Part shown: positions 19,954-29,477 of the stretch, in pieces
How the letters are laid out: the number at the start of each line of letters is the position of its first letter
Position numbering within the stretch: position 1 is the first letter of the stretch
Source of the DNA: Candidatus Symbiopectobacterium sp. NZEC151
GTDB lineage: Bacteria > Pseudomonadota > Gammaproteobacteria > Enterobacterales > Enterobacteriaceae
DNA: 64,000 bases
NCBI RefSeq assembly: GCF_025962655.1
Contig: NZ_JAGFPE010000011.1
Coordinates: 1-64,000 of the forward strand
Reading direction: 5' to 3'
The notes under the pieces: generated by a model
Databases searched by the model: none
Told to the model about the DNA's origin: nothing
Seen by the model: the letters and a program-made list of their open reading frames with translations, nothing else
Program-made: the position numbers and the translations under genes

Positions 19954-21753
19954 TTATTTGCTCTCTTTGCCAACGTGCAGAATGGCGAGGAAGGCTTCTT
20001 GCGGCAATTCAACGTTGCCGACCTGTTTCATGCGCTTCTTACCGTCTTTCTGTTTCTGCAACAGCTTTTTCTTACGGCTCACGTCACCGCCATAACATTT
20101 CGCCAATACGTTTTTACGCAGCTGTTTCACGGTTGAACGCGCGATAATGTGGTTGCCAATGGCCGCCTGAATGGCAATATCAAATTGCTGGCGCGGGATC
20201 AGCTCTTTCATTTTTTCCACCAACTCACGGCCACGATACTGTGAGTTATCGCGGTGAGTAATCAGCGCCAACGCATCAACACGTTCGGCGTTGATCATGA
20301 CATCGACCCGTACCATGTCAGAGGGTTGGAAACGTTTGAAACTGTAATCCAGCGATGCGTAACCGCGCGAGGTCGATTTCAGTCGGTCGAAGAAATCGAG
20401 CACCACTTCCGCCATCGGAATTTCATAGGTCAACGACACCTGATTACCGTGGTAAACCATGTTGGTCTGCACACCGCGTTTCTCGATGCACAAAGTGATC
20501 ACGTTACCCAGGTATTCCTGCGGCAACAGCATATGGCATTCCGCGATAGGTTCCCGCAACTCTTCGATGTTGTTGAGCGGCGGCAGCTTGGAAGGGCTGT
20601 CAACGTAGACAATTTCCTGACGCGTGGTCTTCACTTCGTAAATAACGGTCGGTGCCGTGGTGATCAGATCCAGATCGTATTCACGCTCCAGACGTTCCTG
20701 AATGATCTCCATGTGCAGGAGGCCCAGGAAGCCGCAGCGAAAACCAAAGCCCAACGCGGTTGAGGTTTCCGGTTCGTAGAACAGTGAGGCGTCATTGAGG
20801 CTCAGCTTGCCTAACGCATCACGGAAGTTCTCGTAATCATCAGAGCTGACCGGGAATAAACCGGCATAAACCTGAGGTTTAACCTTTTTGAAGCCCGGCA
20901 GCGCTTTGTCGGCCGGTTGACGAGCCAGTGTCAGAGTATCCCCCACCGGGGCACCAAGAATGTCCTTGATGGCGCACACCAGCCAACCCACTTCACCGCA
21001 GTTAAGCACATCACGATCGACCTGCTTCGGCGTGAAAATCCCCAGACGATCGGCGTTGTACACCTGACCGGTACTGATGACCTTCACTTTGTCGCCCTTG
21101 CGCAACGATCCGTTTTTGATACGAATCAGTGAGACCACACCAAGGTAGTTGTCGAACCAGGAGTCGATGATCAGCGCCTGAAGCGGCGCGTTAGGATCGC
21201 CCTCGGGCGGTGGAATTTCTTTCACCAGACGCTCAAGCACATCAGGAACGCCAACCCCGGTTTTCGCCGAGCAGCGCACCGCATCGGTAGCATCAATGCC
21301 GACGATATCTTCAATCTCTTCGGCCACGCGCTCGGGATCGGCGGCGGGCAGGTCAATCTTGTTGAGCACCGGGACCACTTGAAGGTCCATTTCCATCGCG
21401 GTATAGCAGTTGGCGAGCGTTTGCGCCTCTACGCCTTGCCCTGCATCCACCACCAGCAGCGCACCTTCGCACGCCGCCAGAGAACGAGAAACTTCATAGG
21501 AGAAGTCAACGTGTCCCGGTGTGTCGATAAAATTCAGTTGGTAGGTTTCGCCATCTTTCGCATGGTAATCCAACGTTACACTTTGCGCTTTGATGGTGAT
21601 GCCGCGTTCACGTTCCAGATCCATGGAGTCCAGCACCTGCGCCGCCATTTCACGGTCAGATAAACCGCCGCAGAGTTGAATGATGCGGTCAGAAAGCGTC
21701 GACTTACCGTGGTCGATATGGGCAATAATGGAGAAATTTCGTATATGCTTCAT
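19954..21753 (-). CDS. lepA: Elongation factor 4 (LepA)
   Basis: Ribosome-associated GTPase acting during initiation or stalled elongation. The 599-residue form starting [19 protein letters not shown] matches the family exactly. An upstream in-frame ATG would add 25 unrelated residues. Other G motifs are DTPGHVDF and NKIDLP. The unique C-terminal domain is present ([19 protein letters not shown]). It leads the lepA-lepB-rnc-era-recO gene run. The 293 bp before it hold no gene. Confidence 0.98.
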   Translation of the reverse strand: MKHIRNFSIIAHIDHGKSTLSDRIIQLCGGLSDREMAAQVLDSMDLERERGITIKAQSVTLDYHAKDGETYQLNFIDTPGHVDFSYEVSRSLAACEGALLVVDAGQGVEAQTLANCYTAMEMDLQVVPVLNKIDLPAADPERVAEEIEDIVGIDATDAVRCSAKTGVGVPDVLERLVKEIPPPEGDPNAPLQALIIDSWFDNYLGVVSLIRIKNGSLRKGDKVKVISTGQVYNADRLGIFTPKQVDRDVLNCGEVGWLVCAIKDILGAPVGDTLTLARQPADKALPGFKKVKPQVYAGLFPVSSDDYENFRDALGKLSLNDASLFYEPETSTALGFGFRCGFLGLLHMEIIQERLEREYDLDLITTAPTVIYEVKTTRQEIVYVDSPSKLPPLNNIEELREPIAECHMLLPQEYLGNVITLCIEKRGVQTNMVYHGNQVSLTYEIPMAEVVLDFFDRLKSTSRGYASLDYSFKRFQPSDMVRVDVMINAERVDALALITHRDNSQYRGRELVEKMKELIPRQQFDIAIQAAIGNHIIARSTVKQLRKNVLAKCYGGDVSRKKKLLQKQKDGKKRMKQVGNVELPQEAFLAILHVGKESK

Positions 21754-22046
21754 TATGAAAGTTTTTCTACCTTGGTATTTCTGAAATTCTTGCCGTCTGG
21801 CATGCGCATGCGATGAAAATGGCGGCAATGCCTTCCCCTTTCACCAGAACCGATGCATTCTACATGTCAGACGCCGGAAAACCTAGTCATCAACCCGTAT
21901 TCCCTTTGATTATGGCGCTTTTATTCCATCATGGCAGACAACCGGGAAAAAGAAGACGTTTAAGGGCAAGCACGCGCGCGTTGGACAGAGAATAGTTCGG
22001 TGAGAAGCTACCGGGTGGCACAGCGGCTCGCCCGGTTAAATGAGGC

Positions 22047-22505
22047 TTAAGATTCGATTTGCAGCGGCTGTCCCGGCAGGGCTATCTGCAAAATAACCGG
22101 GCGGTAATGACGTTTCTCGCCTAATTTAAGTGACCAGCCGCGTACCAGAATAAACGCCAACGCGGCGCCCAGCACCGCGCCCAGCACCGCCGCCAGATCG
22201 TTGGCGAACAGCGACTGCAACAATCCCGCCCCCGTGAACAACCCCAACAACGGCACCAGATAAACCAGCATGGCGGAACGCAGCAGGCTACTTTCGGAAA
22301 TACCCAATTCAACACGTTGACCCGGCAGCAAGGGCTGCTCGCACGGAACGTGCAACGCCTGCTCGGCGGACAGCCCTAATTCACTCAGAAGCCCAGTGCC
22401 ACAGGTTTTACGCGACTGACAACCACTGCACCCGGAACGCTGCTCACAGTGCAGCACGGCCACGCCATTGTGCCAGGAAACCACGGTCGCCCATTCTTTG
22501 ATCAT
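22047..22505 (-). CDS. rseC: SoxR-reducing system / sigmaE modulator RseC
   Basis: Inner membrane protein assigned to keeping SoxR reduced, encoded last in the rpoE operon. The 152 residues carry an N-terminal cysteine cluster (CEQRSGCSGCQSRKTCG), likely a metal or iron-sulfur site, and two adjacent transmembrane helices at about 73-95 and 100-122. It follows rseB by 24 bp. Confidence 0.95.
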   Translation of the reverse strand: MIKEWATVVSWHNGVAVLHCEQRSGCSGCQSRKTCGTGLLSELGLSAEQALHVPCEQPLLPGQRVELGISESSLLRSAMLVYLVPLLGLFTGAGLLQSLFANDLAAVLGAVLGAALAFILVRGWSLKLGEKRHYRPVILQIALPGQPLQIES

Positions 22506-22529
22506 ACCTGCGCCCTACATCTTGCGAAT

Positions 22530-23507
22530 TTACTGCGATTGAAAAATGACATTATCCGCAATGCGTTTGGCCGTCGTAGGGGGCAATTCGCCGACTACGG
22601 TGATTTCATAACCATTGCGGATTTCTGTGTGTACGCTGCGCCGTCCCGTGGTGACATACTGCTCGGCACGGGATTCCGACGATGGCGTAATATTAACAGA
22701 AAAGCTGAATAAACCATCACTGAACAGACGCGACTCCACCGGGATGCTTATTCCGGGCAGCGTTCTGCGGGTACGCGAGATCTCCTTCATGCCCTGCGGC
22801 AGCCATTCAGGGATCCAGCTCAGGTTAACCGTTTCGGCCGACGGTGTCGTCAGCAATGGCGGTAAGCCTTCGGTTAATAATGGGCGCAACGTTTCACGGA
22901 TGTCATCACTGACCACCAGCGATGTCACCAGAAATTGCTCCAGCCGTTCCCCGTTGCGATCCTGCAAATCAATACGCAACGGCAGTTTGGTGGCAACATC
23001 AAACCATACGCTGTAACTATAACGAGTCCCATCCCGGGAAATAATACGCATCCCTTCACACAGGCGATCGGCAATACGCACTCTGCCTGCCGCCGGAATG
23101 AAATCATAGAACGCGGAAAGCGATTGATGATCGGCATAAACCAGGCTGGGGAACGAATCGATGATGTGATCGCTGGAGAGCGAGAAGGGTTCGAGATCGG
23201 CATCAAAGTAACTGATGTCCCGGTCTCGCTGCACGATTTCCCGGCGAGGCCCATCCATAAACAGCAACTGTGCCACGGGACGGTTGTCTATACGGGCATG
23301 CCGATAGCGCAGAGATTCGATGCCCTGCCGTGAGATATTGATGAAATGTATTTCATAATTCAATGCCCGGATAGCATTGCCCATCTGTTGCAGCGAGGAC
23401 GAGGGCTGAGGCTGCAACACCGTACCTGACGCAGGCTGCGCCAGGACGGTTGTTGAATAGGGTAAGCAACCGAGCAGAATGCAAAAAGCAAACCCAACAC
23501 GCTTCAT
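22530..23507 (-). CDS. rseB: Periplasmic sigmaE regulator RseB
   Basis: Binds the periplasmic part of RseA and shields it from DegS until lipopolysaccharide or misfolded lipoprotein signals release it. The 325 residues have a signal peptide (cleavage near VLA-QP), an N-terminal LolA-like domain and the C-terminal MucB/RseB domain (LSWIPEWLPQGM). One-base overlap with the rseA stop codon. Confidence 0.96.
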   Translation of the reverse strand: MKRVGFAFCILLGCLPYSTTVLAQPASGTVLQPQPSSSLQQMGNAIRALNYEIHFINISRQGIESLRYRHARIDNRPVAQLLFMDGPRREIVQRDRDISYFDADLEPFSLSSDHIIDSFPSLVYADHQSLSAFYDFIPAAGRVRIADRLCEGMRIISRDGTRYSYSVWFDVATKLPLRIDLQDRNGERLEQFLVTSLVVSDDIRETLRPLLTEGLPPLLTTPSAETVNLSWIPEWLPQGMKEISRTRRTLPGISIPVESRLFSDGLFSFSVNITPSSESRAEQYVTTGRRSVHTEIRNGYEITVVGELPPTTAKRIADNVIFQSQ

Positions 23508-24163
23508 TAACGAGATTGCGTTCCTAAAGATTGAGTGCCAGGCACCTGAATAGCGGCCTGCTGTTCTTCATCTTGCTGACCTTGCAACGGCTCCGAATGG
23601 AGGCGGCGCTGCAACTCATAGTCCTGCAACATGACATTAATGCGGTTGCGCTGTGCTTCAACCTGACGTTGACCACCGTGCGACACCACGTTTTCAGACG
23701 GTACACCCAGGCTTACCGGAGAGGCAGTGCCCATGGCGGGAAGCGTACTAAACGCGGGCATATCGTTCTGTGCTTCCGGGGCTTGATCCGGGGCGCGTTG
23801 CATTTGCACGCCGACGATCACTGCCAACGAGACACAGGCGGCCACCCCAACCTGAGTCAACTGGCTTGCCCAGGGACGCACTTTGTCCCAGAACGACAAA
23901 CGCGACCAGGTATCGGGATGAGGCTGTGCTTCGGGAATAGCCTGGGGCGCAATGCGCACCGGCTCTTCGGCAATCGCCTGCGCCACGCGCGCGGCAATAT
24001 CGATGTCAATAACACTCTGCGCCACGTCACCACGCAGCGTATCGCGAATCAAATGGTAGCTTTGCCAACTTTTTTGCAGTTCAGCATCCCGCCCCAATGT
24101 GTTAAGCAGTTCGGTATCCGCTGCCTCGCCGTCCATTAAAGCGGAAAGTTTCTCTTTCTGCAT
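23507..24163 (-). CDS. rseA: Anti-sigmaE factor RseA
   Basis: Single-pass inner membrane protein whose cytoplasmic domain sequesters sigmaE; DegS and RseP proteolysis releases it. The N-terminus MQKEKLSALMDGE and SYHLIRDTLRGD match E. coli. The transmembrane segment is about residues 100-118 (VGVAACVSLAVIVGV). The periplasmic end contains MLQDYELQRRLHSE. I chose the second of two close ATG codons because it matches E. coli; the first would add two residues. Confidence 0.96.
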   Translation of the reverse strand: MQKEKLSALMDGEAADTELLNTLGRDAELQKSWQSYHLIRDTLRGDVAQSVIDIDIAARVAQAIAEEPVRIAPQAIPEAQPHPDTWSRLSFWDKVRPWASQLTQVGVAACVSLAVIVGVQMQRAPDQAPEAQNDMPAFSTLPAMGTASPVSLGVPSENVVSHGGQRQVEAQRNRINVMLQDYELQRRLHSEPLQGQQDEEQQAAIQVPGTQSLGTQSR

Positions 24164-24213
24164 ACCCATACCCTTACCTTGTCAAATCCATCATGGTTAA
24201 CGCGAAAACCGGG

Positions 24214-24789
24214 TTAACGTTGAATTAGCGGTTGTACTTTGTTATCGATCGCTTCTCGCGCACGGAATATGCGAGAACGAACAGTGCCGACCGGGCAATC
24301 CATAATGGCGGCTATTTCTTCATAACTCAGGCCATCAAGTTCGCGTAGCGTAATCGCCATCCGTAAATCTTCTGGCAACGCTTCAATGGTTCGAAAAACG
24401 ATACTTCTCAATTCCTCTGACAACATTAAGTTCTCAGGGTTCGATATTTCTTTTAATGCGCTGGCGGTTTCGTAATTTTCAGCGTCATTGGCATCAACGT
24501 CGCTCGACGGTGGTCGCCGCCCCTGAGCAACCAGATAGTTTTTGGCCGTATTGACCGCAATGCGATACAGCCAGGTGTAGAACGCACTATCGCCGCGAAA
24601 AGACTCCAACGCGCGATAGGCTTTGATAAACGACTCCTGCACCACATCCGGCACATCCCCAGGGGGAACGTACCGTGACACCAGGTTCGCCACTTTGTGC
24701 TGGTAGCGCACCACCAGCAAATTAAAAGATTTCTGGTCGCCTTTCTGGACACGTTCGACCAGAATGCGATCCGCTAGCTGCTCGCTCAT
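24214..24789 (-). CDS. rpoE: Envelope-stress sigma factor RpoE (sigma24)
   Basis: Directs RNA polymerase to envelope-stress promoters. The 191 residues are nearly identical to E. coli RpoE, with region 2 (QHKVANLVSRYVPPGD; DSAFYTWLYRIAVNTAKN) and region 4 (YEEIAAIMDCPVGTVRSRIFRAREA). It heads the rpoE-rseA-rseB-rseC operon and has a sigmaE-type promoter upstream, giving the known autoregulation. Confidence 0.99.
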   Translation of the reverse strand: MSEQLADRILVERVQKGDQKSFNLLVVRYQHKVANLVSRYVPPGDVPDVVQESFIKAYRALESFRGDSAFYTWLYRIAVNTAKNYLVAQGRRPPSSDVDANDAENYETASALKEISNPENLMLSEELRSIVFRTIEALPEDLRMAITLRELDGLSYEEIAAIMDCPVGTVRSRIFRAREAIDNKVQPLIQR

Positions 24790-25104
24790 CCGAGGTAATG
24801 TCTCCTCAAACCGTTCTCCACACGTAAAATAGTACTGCCAGCCATGTCGTTATTAAATAATCGGAGCAAGCTGATAAGTCGGACATCATCGGACAAGAAA
24901 AGTTCCCGACGGCGTTTGTTCCTTCTTCTTTTATGTTGCTCAGCCTGCCCCATATCTCTTCGCGCGTCGGCGTTTACATCCGTACACGTCGCGCAGCTTT
25001 CTGTTATTTAGCTGGGACAGTCAGGGGATCATACGCGAAAAAGCGTTCAATAGCACCGTTAGCCTCTGAGGGTACCCGCGCCATTGTTAACGATAGGGAA
25101 TATC
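24790..25104. other. Gap between trmN6 and rpoE where nadB sits in E. coli
   Basis: This 315-bp gap holds the rpoE promoter and leader but no nadB, which in E. coli lies here divergent from rpoE. I saw no residual L-aspartate oxidase sequence. Apart from the sigmaE promoter nothing stands out. Confidence 0.7.
24879..24906 (-). promoter_or_regulatory. SigmaE-dependent promoter of rpoE
   Basis: On the minus strand GGAACTT is followed after 16 bases by TCCGA, matching the sigmaE pattern GGAACTT-N16-TCTGA. It lies about 90-117 bp upstream of the rpoE start. Confidence 0.85.
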
Positions 25105-25851
25105 CTACATAAATAAATAGAAATCCTGAGTCAATGCGCGGAAATCACAAGAGTAGCTACCATCTGCTGCGCGCACCGTCAGCGTCTGCCTCTCGCAGGG
25201 GCCAGTCTGCTTCGAGAGGGTCAACAGTTCCCGATGCGGTTTGCCCTCCTCCCGCTCACGCACCGCCAGCCGCTGACGTATCGACCACCCCTGTTGACAG
25301 GCCGTGATGCAAAAATCACTGGCTACCTGACTCGGTAGCACCACACAGAAACGCCCTTCCGGTTCCAGCAGCCTGGCGGCACACTGGAGCAACGTTTCAT
25401 GGGACAAGCTCTCGGTATAGCGGGCTTTGCTGCGCGCCTCGCTCCGGCACGCACTGCCGGGTGCAAAATAAGGAGGATTACTCACGATCAACGCGTAACC
25501 TGATGCCGTTTGTGCCGTAAACGTCTCAATATCACGGTTCACCACAGTAATACGTGATGCCCACGGTGAAGCCTGCCGATTCTCTTGTGCCTGCGCACTG
25601 GCCTCAGGCTCTAGCTCAACCGCATCGATCGTCACCGCGTCTGGGCTGCGCTGCGCCAACATCAGGGTGATAACGCCGGAACCGCTGCCGATATCCAGCA
25701 CACAGCCGGTTTGTGGCACCGGCGCCCAGGCACCGAGCAAAATGGCATCCGTACCCACTTTCATCGCACAACGATCGTGCGCGACAAAAAATTGTTTAAA
25801 CGTGAACCCGTTGCGCCGCAATGTTTGTGCTCGCGCTGCGTGCTGATGCAT
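25105..25851 (-). CDS. trmN6: tRNA1(Val) (adenine37-N6)-methyltransferase
   Basis: Methylates A37 of tRNA1(Val) using S-adenosylmethionine. The 248 residues starting [20 protein letters not shown] match YfiC, with SAM motif [13 protein letters not shown] and catalytic NPPY. I chose the ATG preceded by GAGGAG with 9-base spacing. The frame stays open a further 58 codons upstream, but that part is not conserved and runs into the srmB promoter. The three identical tRNA-Val genes with anticodon UAC in this window encode its substrate. Confidence 0.95.
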   Translation of the reverse strand: MHQHAARAQTLRRNGFTFKQFFVAHDRCAMKVGTDAILLGAWAPVPQTGCVLDIGSGSGVITLMLAQRSPDAVTIDAVELEPEASAQAQENRQASPWASRITVVNRDIETFTAQTASGYALIVSNPPYFAPGSACRSEARSKARYTESLSHETLLQCAARLLEPEGRFCVVLPSQVASDFCITACQQGWSIRQRLAVREREEGKPHRELLTLSKQTGPCERQTLTVRAADGSYSCDFRALTQDFYLFM

Positions 25852-26015
25852 GATGTGCTGCTCCTCCTGAAAACCGCCGTAGCATAAGGGAATCCCTGCA
25901 ACAGGGAAAGCACCCCGCCGGGCAACCCCGGCGACATGACACAGAGGGTGTGTAAACAGATGATGAAGTGCACGCGTAATGCGTCTATAATCAGCGCCCC
26001 AAACAGAGGTAGACC

Positions 26016-27353
26016 ATGACTGCAACCCAATTTTCCGATCTTGATCTTGATGAAAGCCTGCTAGATGCCTTGCGCGATATGGGCTATGAGCGCCCCACCG
26101 CTATTCAACTGGCGGCGATCCCACCTGCAATGGACGGGATAGATGTCCTTGGATCTGCGCCAACAGGAACAGGAAAAACAGCAGCCTATTTGCTGCCGGT
26201 GTTGCAGCATCTGATTGACTTTCCTCGTAAAAAATCAGGGCCACCGCGTATTCTGATCGTAACGCCCACGCGTGAACTGGCGATGCAGGTAGCCGATCAG
26301 GCCAAAGCCTTGGCGGCGCACACCCATCTGGACGTGGCAACCATCACGGGCGGCGTGGCGTACATGAACCACGCTGAAGTCTTCAGCGAGAATCAGGATA
26401 TTGTGGTAGCGACAACGGGCCGTCTGCTGCAATACATCAAAGAAGAAAACTTTGACTGCCGCGCGGTGGAAACGCTGATTCTGGACGAAGCGGATCGTAT
26501 GCTCGACATGGGATTTGCCCAGGATATTGAGCATATTGCCGGTGAAACCCGCTGGCGCACACAAACCTTGCTGTTTTCCGCCACGCTGGAAGGCAATGCC
26601 GTCAAGGATTTCGCAGAGCGACTGTTGAAAGAACCGGTAGAGATAGAAGCCGACCCTTCACGGCGTGAGCGTAAAAAGATTCTGCAATGGTTTTACCGCG
26701 CCGATGATACCGAACACAAAACCGCGCTGCTGGCACATTTGCTGAAACAGCCGGAAACCACCCGCGCCATCATCTTTGTACGTAAGCGCGAGCGCGTGCA
26801 TGAACTCGCCGCCTGGCTGCGCGAAGCGGGGATCAACAGTTGCCATCTGGAAGGCGAAATGGTGCAAGCCAAGCGTAATCAGGCCATCACACGTCTGAGT
26901 GAGGGACTGGTCAATGTGTTGATTGCCACTGACATTGCCGCACGCGGGTTGGACATTAACGATGTCAGCCACGTATTCAACTTTGACTTGCCGCTCACGG
27001 CCGATATTTACTTGCACCGTATTGGGCGTACCGGACGCGCCGGCAAAAAAGGGTGTGCCATCTCACTGGTGGAAGCCCACGATCACTTGCTGCTTGGCAA
27101 GATCAGCCGTTACTTAAATGAGCCGCTAAAAGCGCGCGTCATTGATGAACTGCGTCCGAAAACCAAAGCGCCAAGCGAAAAAACCAACGGCAAGCCGTCG
27201 AAAAAAGTGTTGGCTAAGCGTGCTGAAGATAAGAAAAAGAAGAAAGAGAAAGAAAAAACCAAGGTTAAAGTGCGCCACCGCGACAGCAAGAACGTCGGCA
27301 AACGCCGCCAGCCTGCGCAGAAAGCGGACGATACGCCTTCAGGCGCAGAGTAA
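26016..27353 (+). CDS. srmB: DEAD-box RNA helicase SrmB
   Basis: ATP-dependent RNA helicase acting early in 50S ribosome assembly. The 445 residues contain the Q motif (ERPTAIQ), Walker [13 protein letters not shown] ([14 protein letters not shown]), SAT, and [10 protein letters not shown]. The C-terminal tail from about 375 is extremely Lys-rich, typical of SrmB. Divergent from trmN6. A TATAAT hexamer lies 25 bp before the start, with AGAGGT as ribosome site. Confidence 0.97.
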   Translation: MTATQFSDLDLDESLLDALRDMGYERPTAIQLAAIPPAMDGIDVLGSAPTGTGKTAAYLLPVLQHLIDFPRKKSGPPRILIVTPTRELAMQVADQAKALAAHTHLDVATITGGVAYMNHAEVFSENQDIVVATTGRLLQYIKEENFDCRAVETLILDEADRMLDMGFAQDIEHIAGETRWRTQTLLFSATLEGNAVKDFAERLLKEPVEIEADPSRRERKKILQWFYRADDTEHKTALLAHLLKQPETTRAIIFVRKRERVHELAAWLREAGINSCHLEGEMVQAKRNQAITRLSEGLVNVLIATDIAARGLDINDVSHVFNFDLPLTADIYLHRIGRTGRAGKKGCAISLVEAHDHLLLGKISRYLNEPLKARVIDELRPKTKAPSEKTNGKPSKKVLAKRAEDKKKKKEKEKTKVKVRHRDSKNVGKRRQPAQKADDTPSGAE

Positions 27354-27406
27354 TTCCGTTTCGATACCGTCTCCCGGCACTAGCGCCGGGAACAAAAATC
27401 GAGCAC

Positions 27407-27435
27407 AAAAAAAAGGAGCTTTCGCTCCTTTTTTA
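27407..27435. terminator. Bidirectional terminator between srmB and grcA
   Basis: AAAAAGGAGC-TTTC-GCTCCTTTTTT forms a strong stem with an A run before and a T run after. It can terminate both converging transcripts. Confidence 0.92.
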
Positions 27436-27452
27436 TTACCGCAACCGTGCGA

Positions 27453-27836
27453 TTACAGGCTTTCAGTGAAAGTACGCGTAATCACGTCACGTTGCTGTTC
27501 CGGGGTCAGTGAGTTGAAACGCACTGCATAACCAGAAACACGGATGGTCAACTGCGGGTATTTTTCAGGATGTTTTACCGCATCTTCCAGCGTTTCACGG
27601 CGCAGAACGTTGACGTTCAGGTGTTGACCCCCTTCCACGCGCACTTCCGGTTTGATTTCCAACGGAACTTCACGATATTCAAACTGCCCCAGATCGCTCA
27701 CTGGAACGATTTGATCTTCGCTGTAATCCGCTTTTGCGCAAACGCAGCGTGCTTCTGATTTTTCTTCATCGAGCAGCCAGAAAGAGTTAACCAGAGCGTT
27801 ATTGTTAGCTTTAGTAATTTGAATGCCAGTAACCAT
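27453..27836 (-). CDS. grcA: Autonomous glycyl radical cofactor GrcA (YfiD)
   Basis: Spare glycyl-radical domain that restores oxygen-damaged pyruvate formate-lyase. The 127 residues are almost identical to E. coli, with the radical glycine in [22 protein letters not shown] used the ATG giving MVTGIQITK, matching the family; upstream in-frame extension is not conserved. Two FNR boxes precede it, the arrangement known for E. coli yfiD. Confidence 0.98.
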   Translation of the reverse strand: MVTGIQITKANNNALVNSFWLLDEEKSEARCVCAKADYSEDQIVPVSDLGQFEYREVPLEIKPEVRVEGGQHLNVNVLRRETLEDAVKHPEKYPQLTIRVSGYAVRFNSLTPEQQRDVITRTFTESL

Positions 27837-27971
27837 AATTGCCTCCGTAAAACAGCAGAATCGTGTCTGAACCTGGGAAGGGTTGCAGTACTCACCAACA
27901 CGAGGTTTTAACCACAAAATGAAATTCACTTACCTTGTGTAGTTATATACCAGTACCTTAGCCGCCAATCT

Positions 27972-27985
27972 TTGATTTAAATCAA
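27972..27985 (-). promoter_or_regulatory. FNR box, promoter-proximal (grcA)
   Basis: TTGATTTAAATCAA is a perfect match to TTGAT-N4-ATCAA. Its centre lies 40-41 bp upstream of the start site predicted from the TATAAC -10, the usual place for a class II FNR activator site. Confidence 0.92.
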
Positions 27986-28024
27986 TTAATTCAGGGTGCG
28001 AAAAACACAACTGATAGCAATTAA

Positions 28025-28038
28025 TTGTTTTACATCAA
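28025..28038 (-). promoter_or_regulatory. FNR box, upstream (grcA)
   Basis: TTGTTTTACATCAA matches the FNR consensus in 9 of 10 positions. Its centre is 53 bp from the first box, the same separation as the -40.5 and -93.5 sites known for E. coli yfiD. Confidence 0.85.
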
Positions 28039-28196
28039 TTTTAATCAAAACCCACAATGCAATTTTTTTTGTAAATTTTCAACTTTTTTATAATTTACCC
28101 TTCGCTATCATCAACTTTTCCGCCACAGTGTTTTACCTTGCGAGCAGAGATCGGTAAGCTACAGCCCTCTTTCACAACACCCGCATCGAGGACAGG

Positions 28197-28889
28197 ATGA
28201 CAACCGAACTAACGTGGCATGACGTTTTGGCACAGGAAAAAGAGCAGCCTTATTTTGTGCAGACGTTGGCGTTTGTCGGCAATGCCCGCGCCGAAGGAAA
28301 GGTAATTTATCCCCCGCAGAAAGATGTGTTTAACGCCTTTCGCTATACCGAGTTCAATCAGGTCAAGGTGGTGATACTGGGACAAGATCCCTACCACGGG
28401 CCAAACCAAGCGCACGGCCTGTCATTCTCCGTCCGCCCGGGCGTTCCTGCGCCGCCGTCATTAATGAACATGTATAAAGAGCTGGCGAACGATATTCCCG
28501 GCTTTACAATTCCCCAGCATGGTTGTCTGCAAAGCTGGGCGGAGCAAGGTGTGCTGCTGTTAAACACCGTGTTAACGGTAGAGGCCGGTCAGGCACATTC
28601 CCACGCGAACCTCGGCTGGGAAACATTTACCGATCGCGTAATCGGCGCGTTAAATGAAAAACGCGATGGTATCGTGTTTCTGTTATGGGGAGCTCATGCG
28701 CAGAAAAAAGGCAGCATTATCGATACGCAGCGCCATCATGTGCTGAAATCACCACATCCGTCACCGCTGTCAGCACACCGTGGCTTTCTGGGTTGCCACC
28801 ATTTTTCCAAGACGAATCAATTACTGCAGCAGCAGGGGCAGTCGCCGATTGATTGGATGCCACAGCTACCGGGTTCAGCCGATCAGTAA
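28197..28889 (+). CDS. ung: Uracil-DNA glycosylase
   Basis: Excises uracil from DNA to start base-excision repair. The 230-residue family 1 enzyme has the water-activating loop [18 protein letters not shown] and the [11 protein letters not shown] loop with catalytic histidine. Start codon follows GAGGACAGG. Convergent with the downstream tRNA-Ala genes. Confidence 0.98.
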   Translation: MTTELTWHDVLAQEKEQPYFVQTLAFVGNARAEGKVIYPPQKDVFNAFRYTEFNQVKVVILGQDPYHGPNQAHGLSFSVRPGVPAPPSLMNMYKELANDIPGFTIPQHGCLQSWAEQGVLLLNTVLTVEAGQAHSHANLGWETFTDRVIGALNEKRDGIVFLLWGAHAQKKGSIIDTQRHHVLKSPHPSPLSAHRGFLGCHHFSKTNQLLQQQGQSPIDWMPQLPGSADQ

Positions 28890-28894
28890 TGCCA

Positions 28895-28946
28895 TCAGTT
28901 CGCAAGCAGCGCAGCGCTACAGCGATGCAAATCGCTTGCGAACTGA
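28895..28946. repeat. 13-bp perfect inverted repeat after ung
   Basis: TCAGTTCGCAAGC (28895-28907) is inverted as GCTTGCGAACTGA (28934-28946) around a 26-base spacer. It starts 6 bp after the ung stop and may act as a transcript end or processing hairpin between ung and the convergent tRNA-Ala unit. No T tract follows. Confidence 0.7.
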
Positions 28947-29027
28947 ACCCGATACGAGAATTAAATACGTGATAGCGATGGCTTAAGGGATATAAACAGG
29001 AAAACAAGCGCTGAAATGAGAAGGAGG

Positions 29028-29103
<76 letters not shown>

Positions 29104-29162
29104 ACAATGCTGGATATGTTCTATTGCATCTGTTTACCACAGCCACCGCAACAAGGTTGAAG

Positions 29163-29238
<76 letters not shown>

Positions 29239-29282
29239 ATTCCATCAGACAGTGACGCTGATTGTCTGTGTGAACGGCCCGA

Positions 29283-29311
29283 ATAATATGCAACCCGCTC
29301 AGGTGTGTCAA
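29283..29311 (-). promoter_or_regulatory. Sigma70 promoter of the tRNA-Ala unit
   Basis: On the minus strand a perfect TTGACA is separated by 17 bp from TATTAT, followed by a GC-rich discriminator TCGGGCC, as expected for a stable-RNA promoter under stringent control. Confidence 0.88.
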
Positions 29312-29477
29312 CGGCTAAATCTCTTTCTGCCGTCAACCGCTGAAAAAGCCGCCAGCGCGCCGATTTTATCAACGCTTCTGACGCAATGCGCTGCATAAAG
29401 ACAGAAAAAACGCTGGCAATGATAACGGGTTTTATTATCATCCATCTACTGACACTTAAGAACCTTAACAGGTCGTT

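Larger units (their letters stand above)
27837..28196. promoter_or_regulatory. Divergent grcA/ung control region
   Basis: 360 bp without a gene. The grcA side holds two FNR boxes and a TATAAC -10 (27942-27947, minus strand), about 32 bp from the centre of the nearer box. The ung side has a TATAAT (28089-28094) in a T-rich tract but no clear -35. Confidence 0.7.

Noticed and set aside
27372-27390. CCCGGC/GCCGGG hairpin as a second srmB terminator
   Set aside because: The stem is followed by AACAAAAATC rather than a T run; the nearby A/T-flanked hairpin is a much better terminator.
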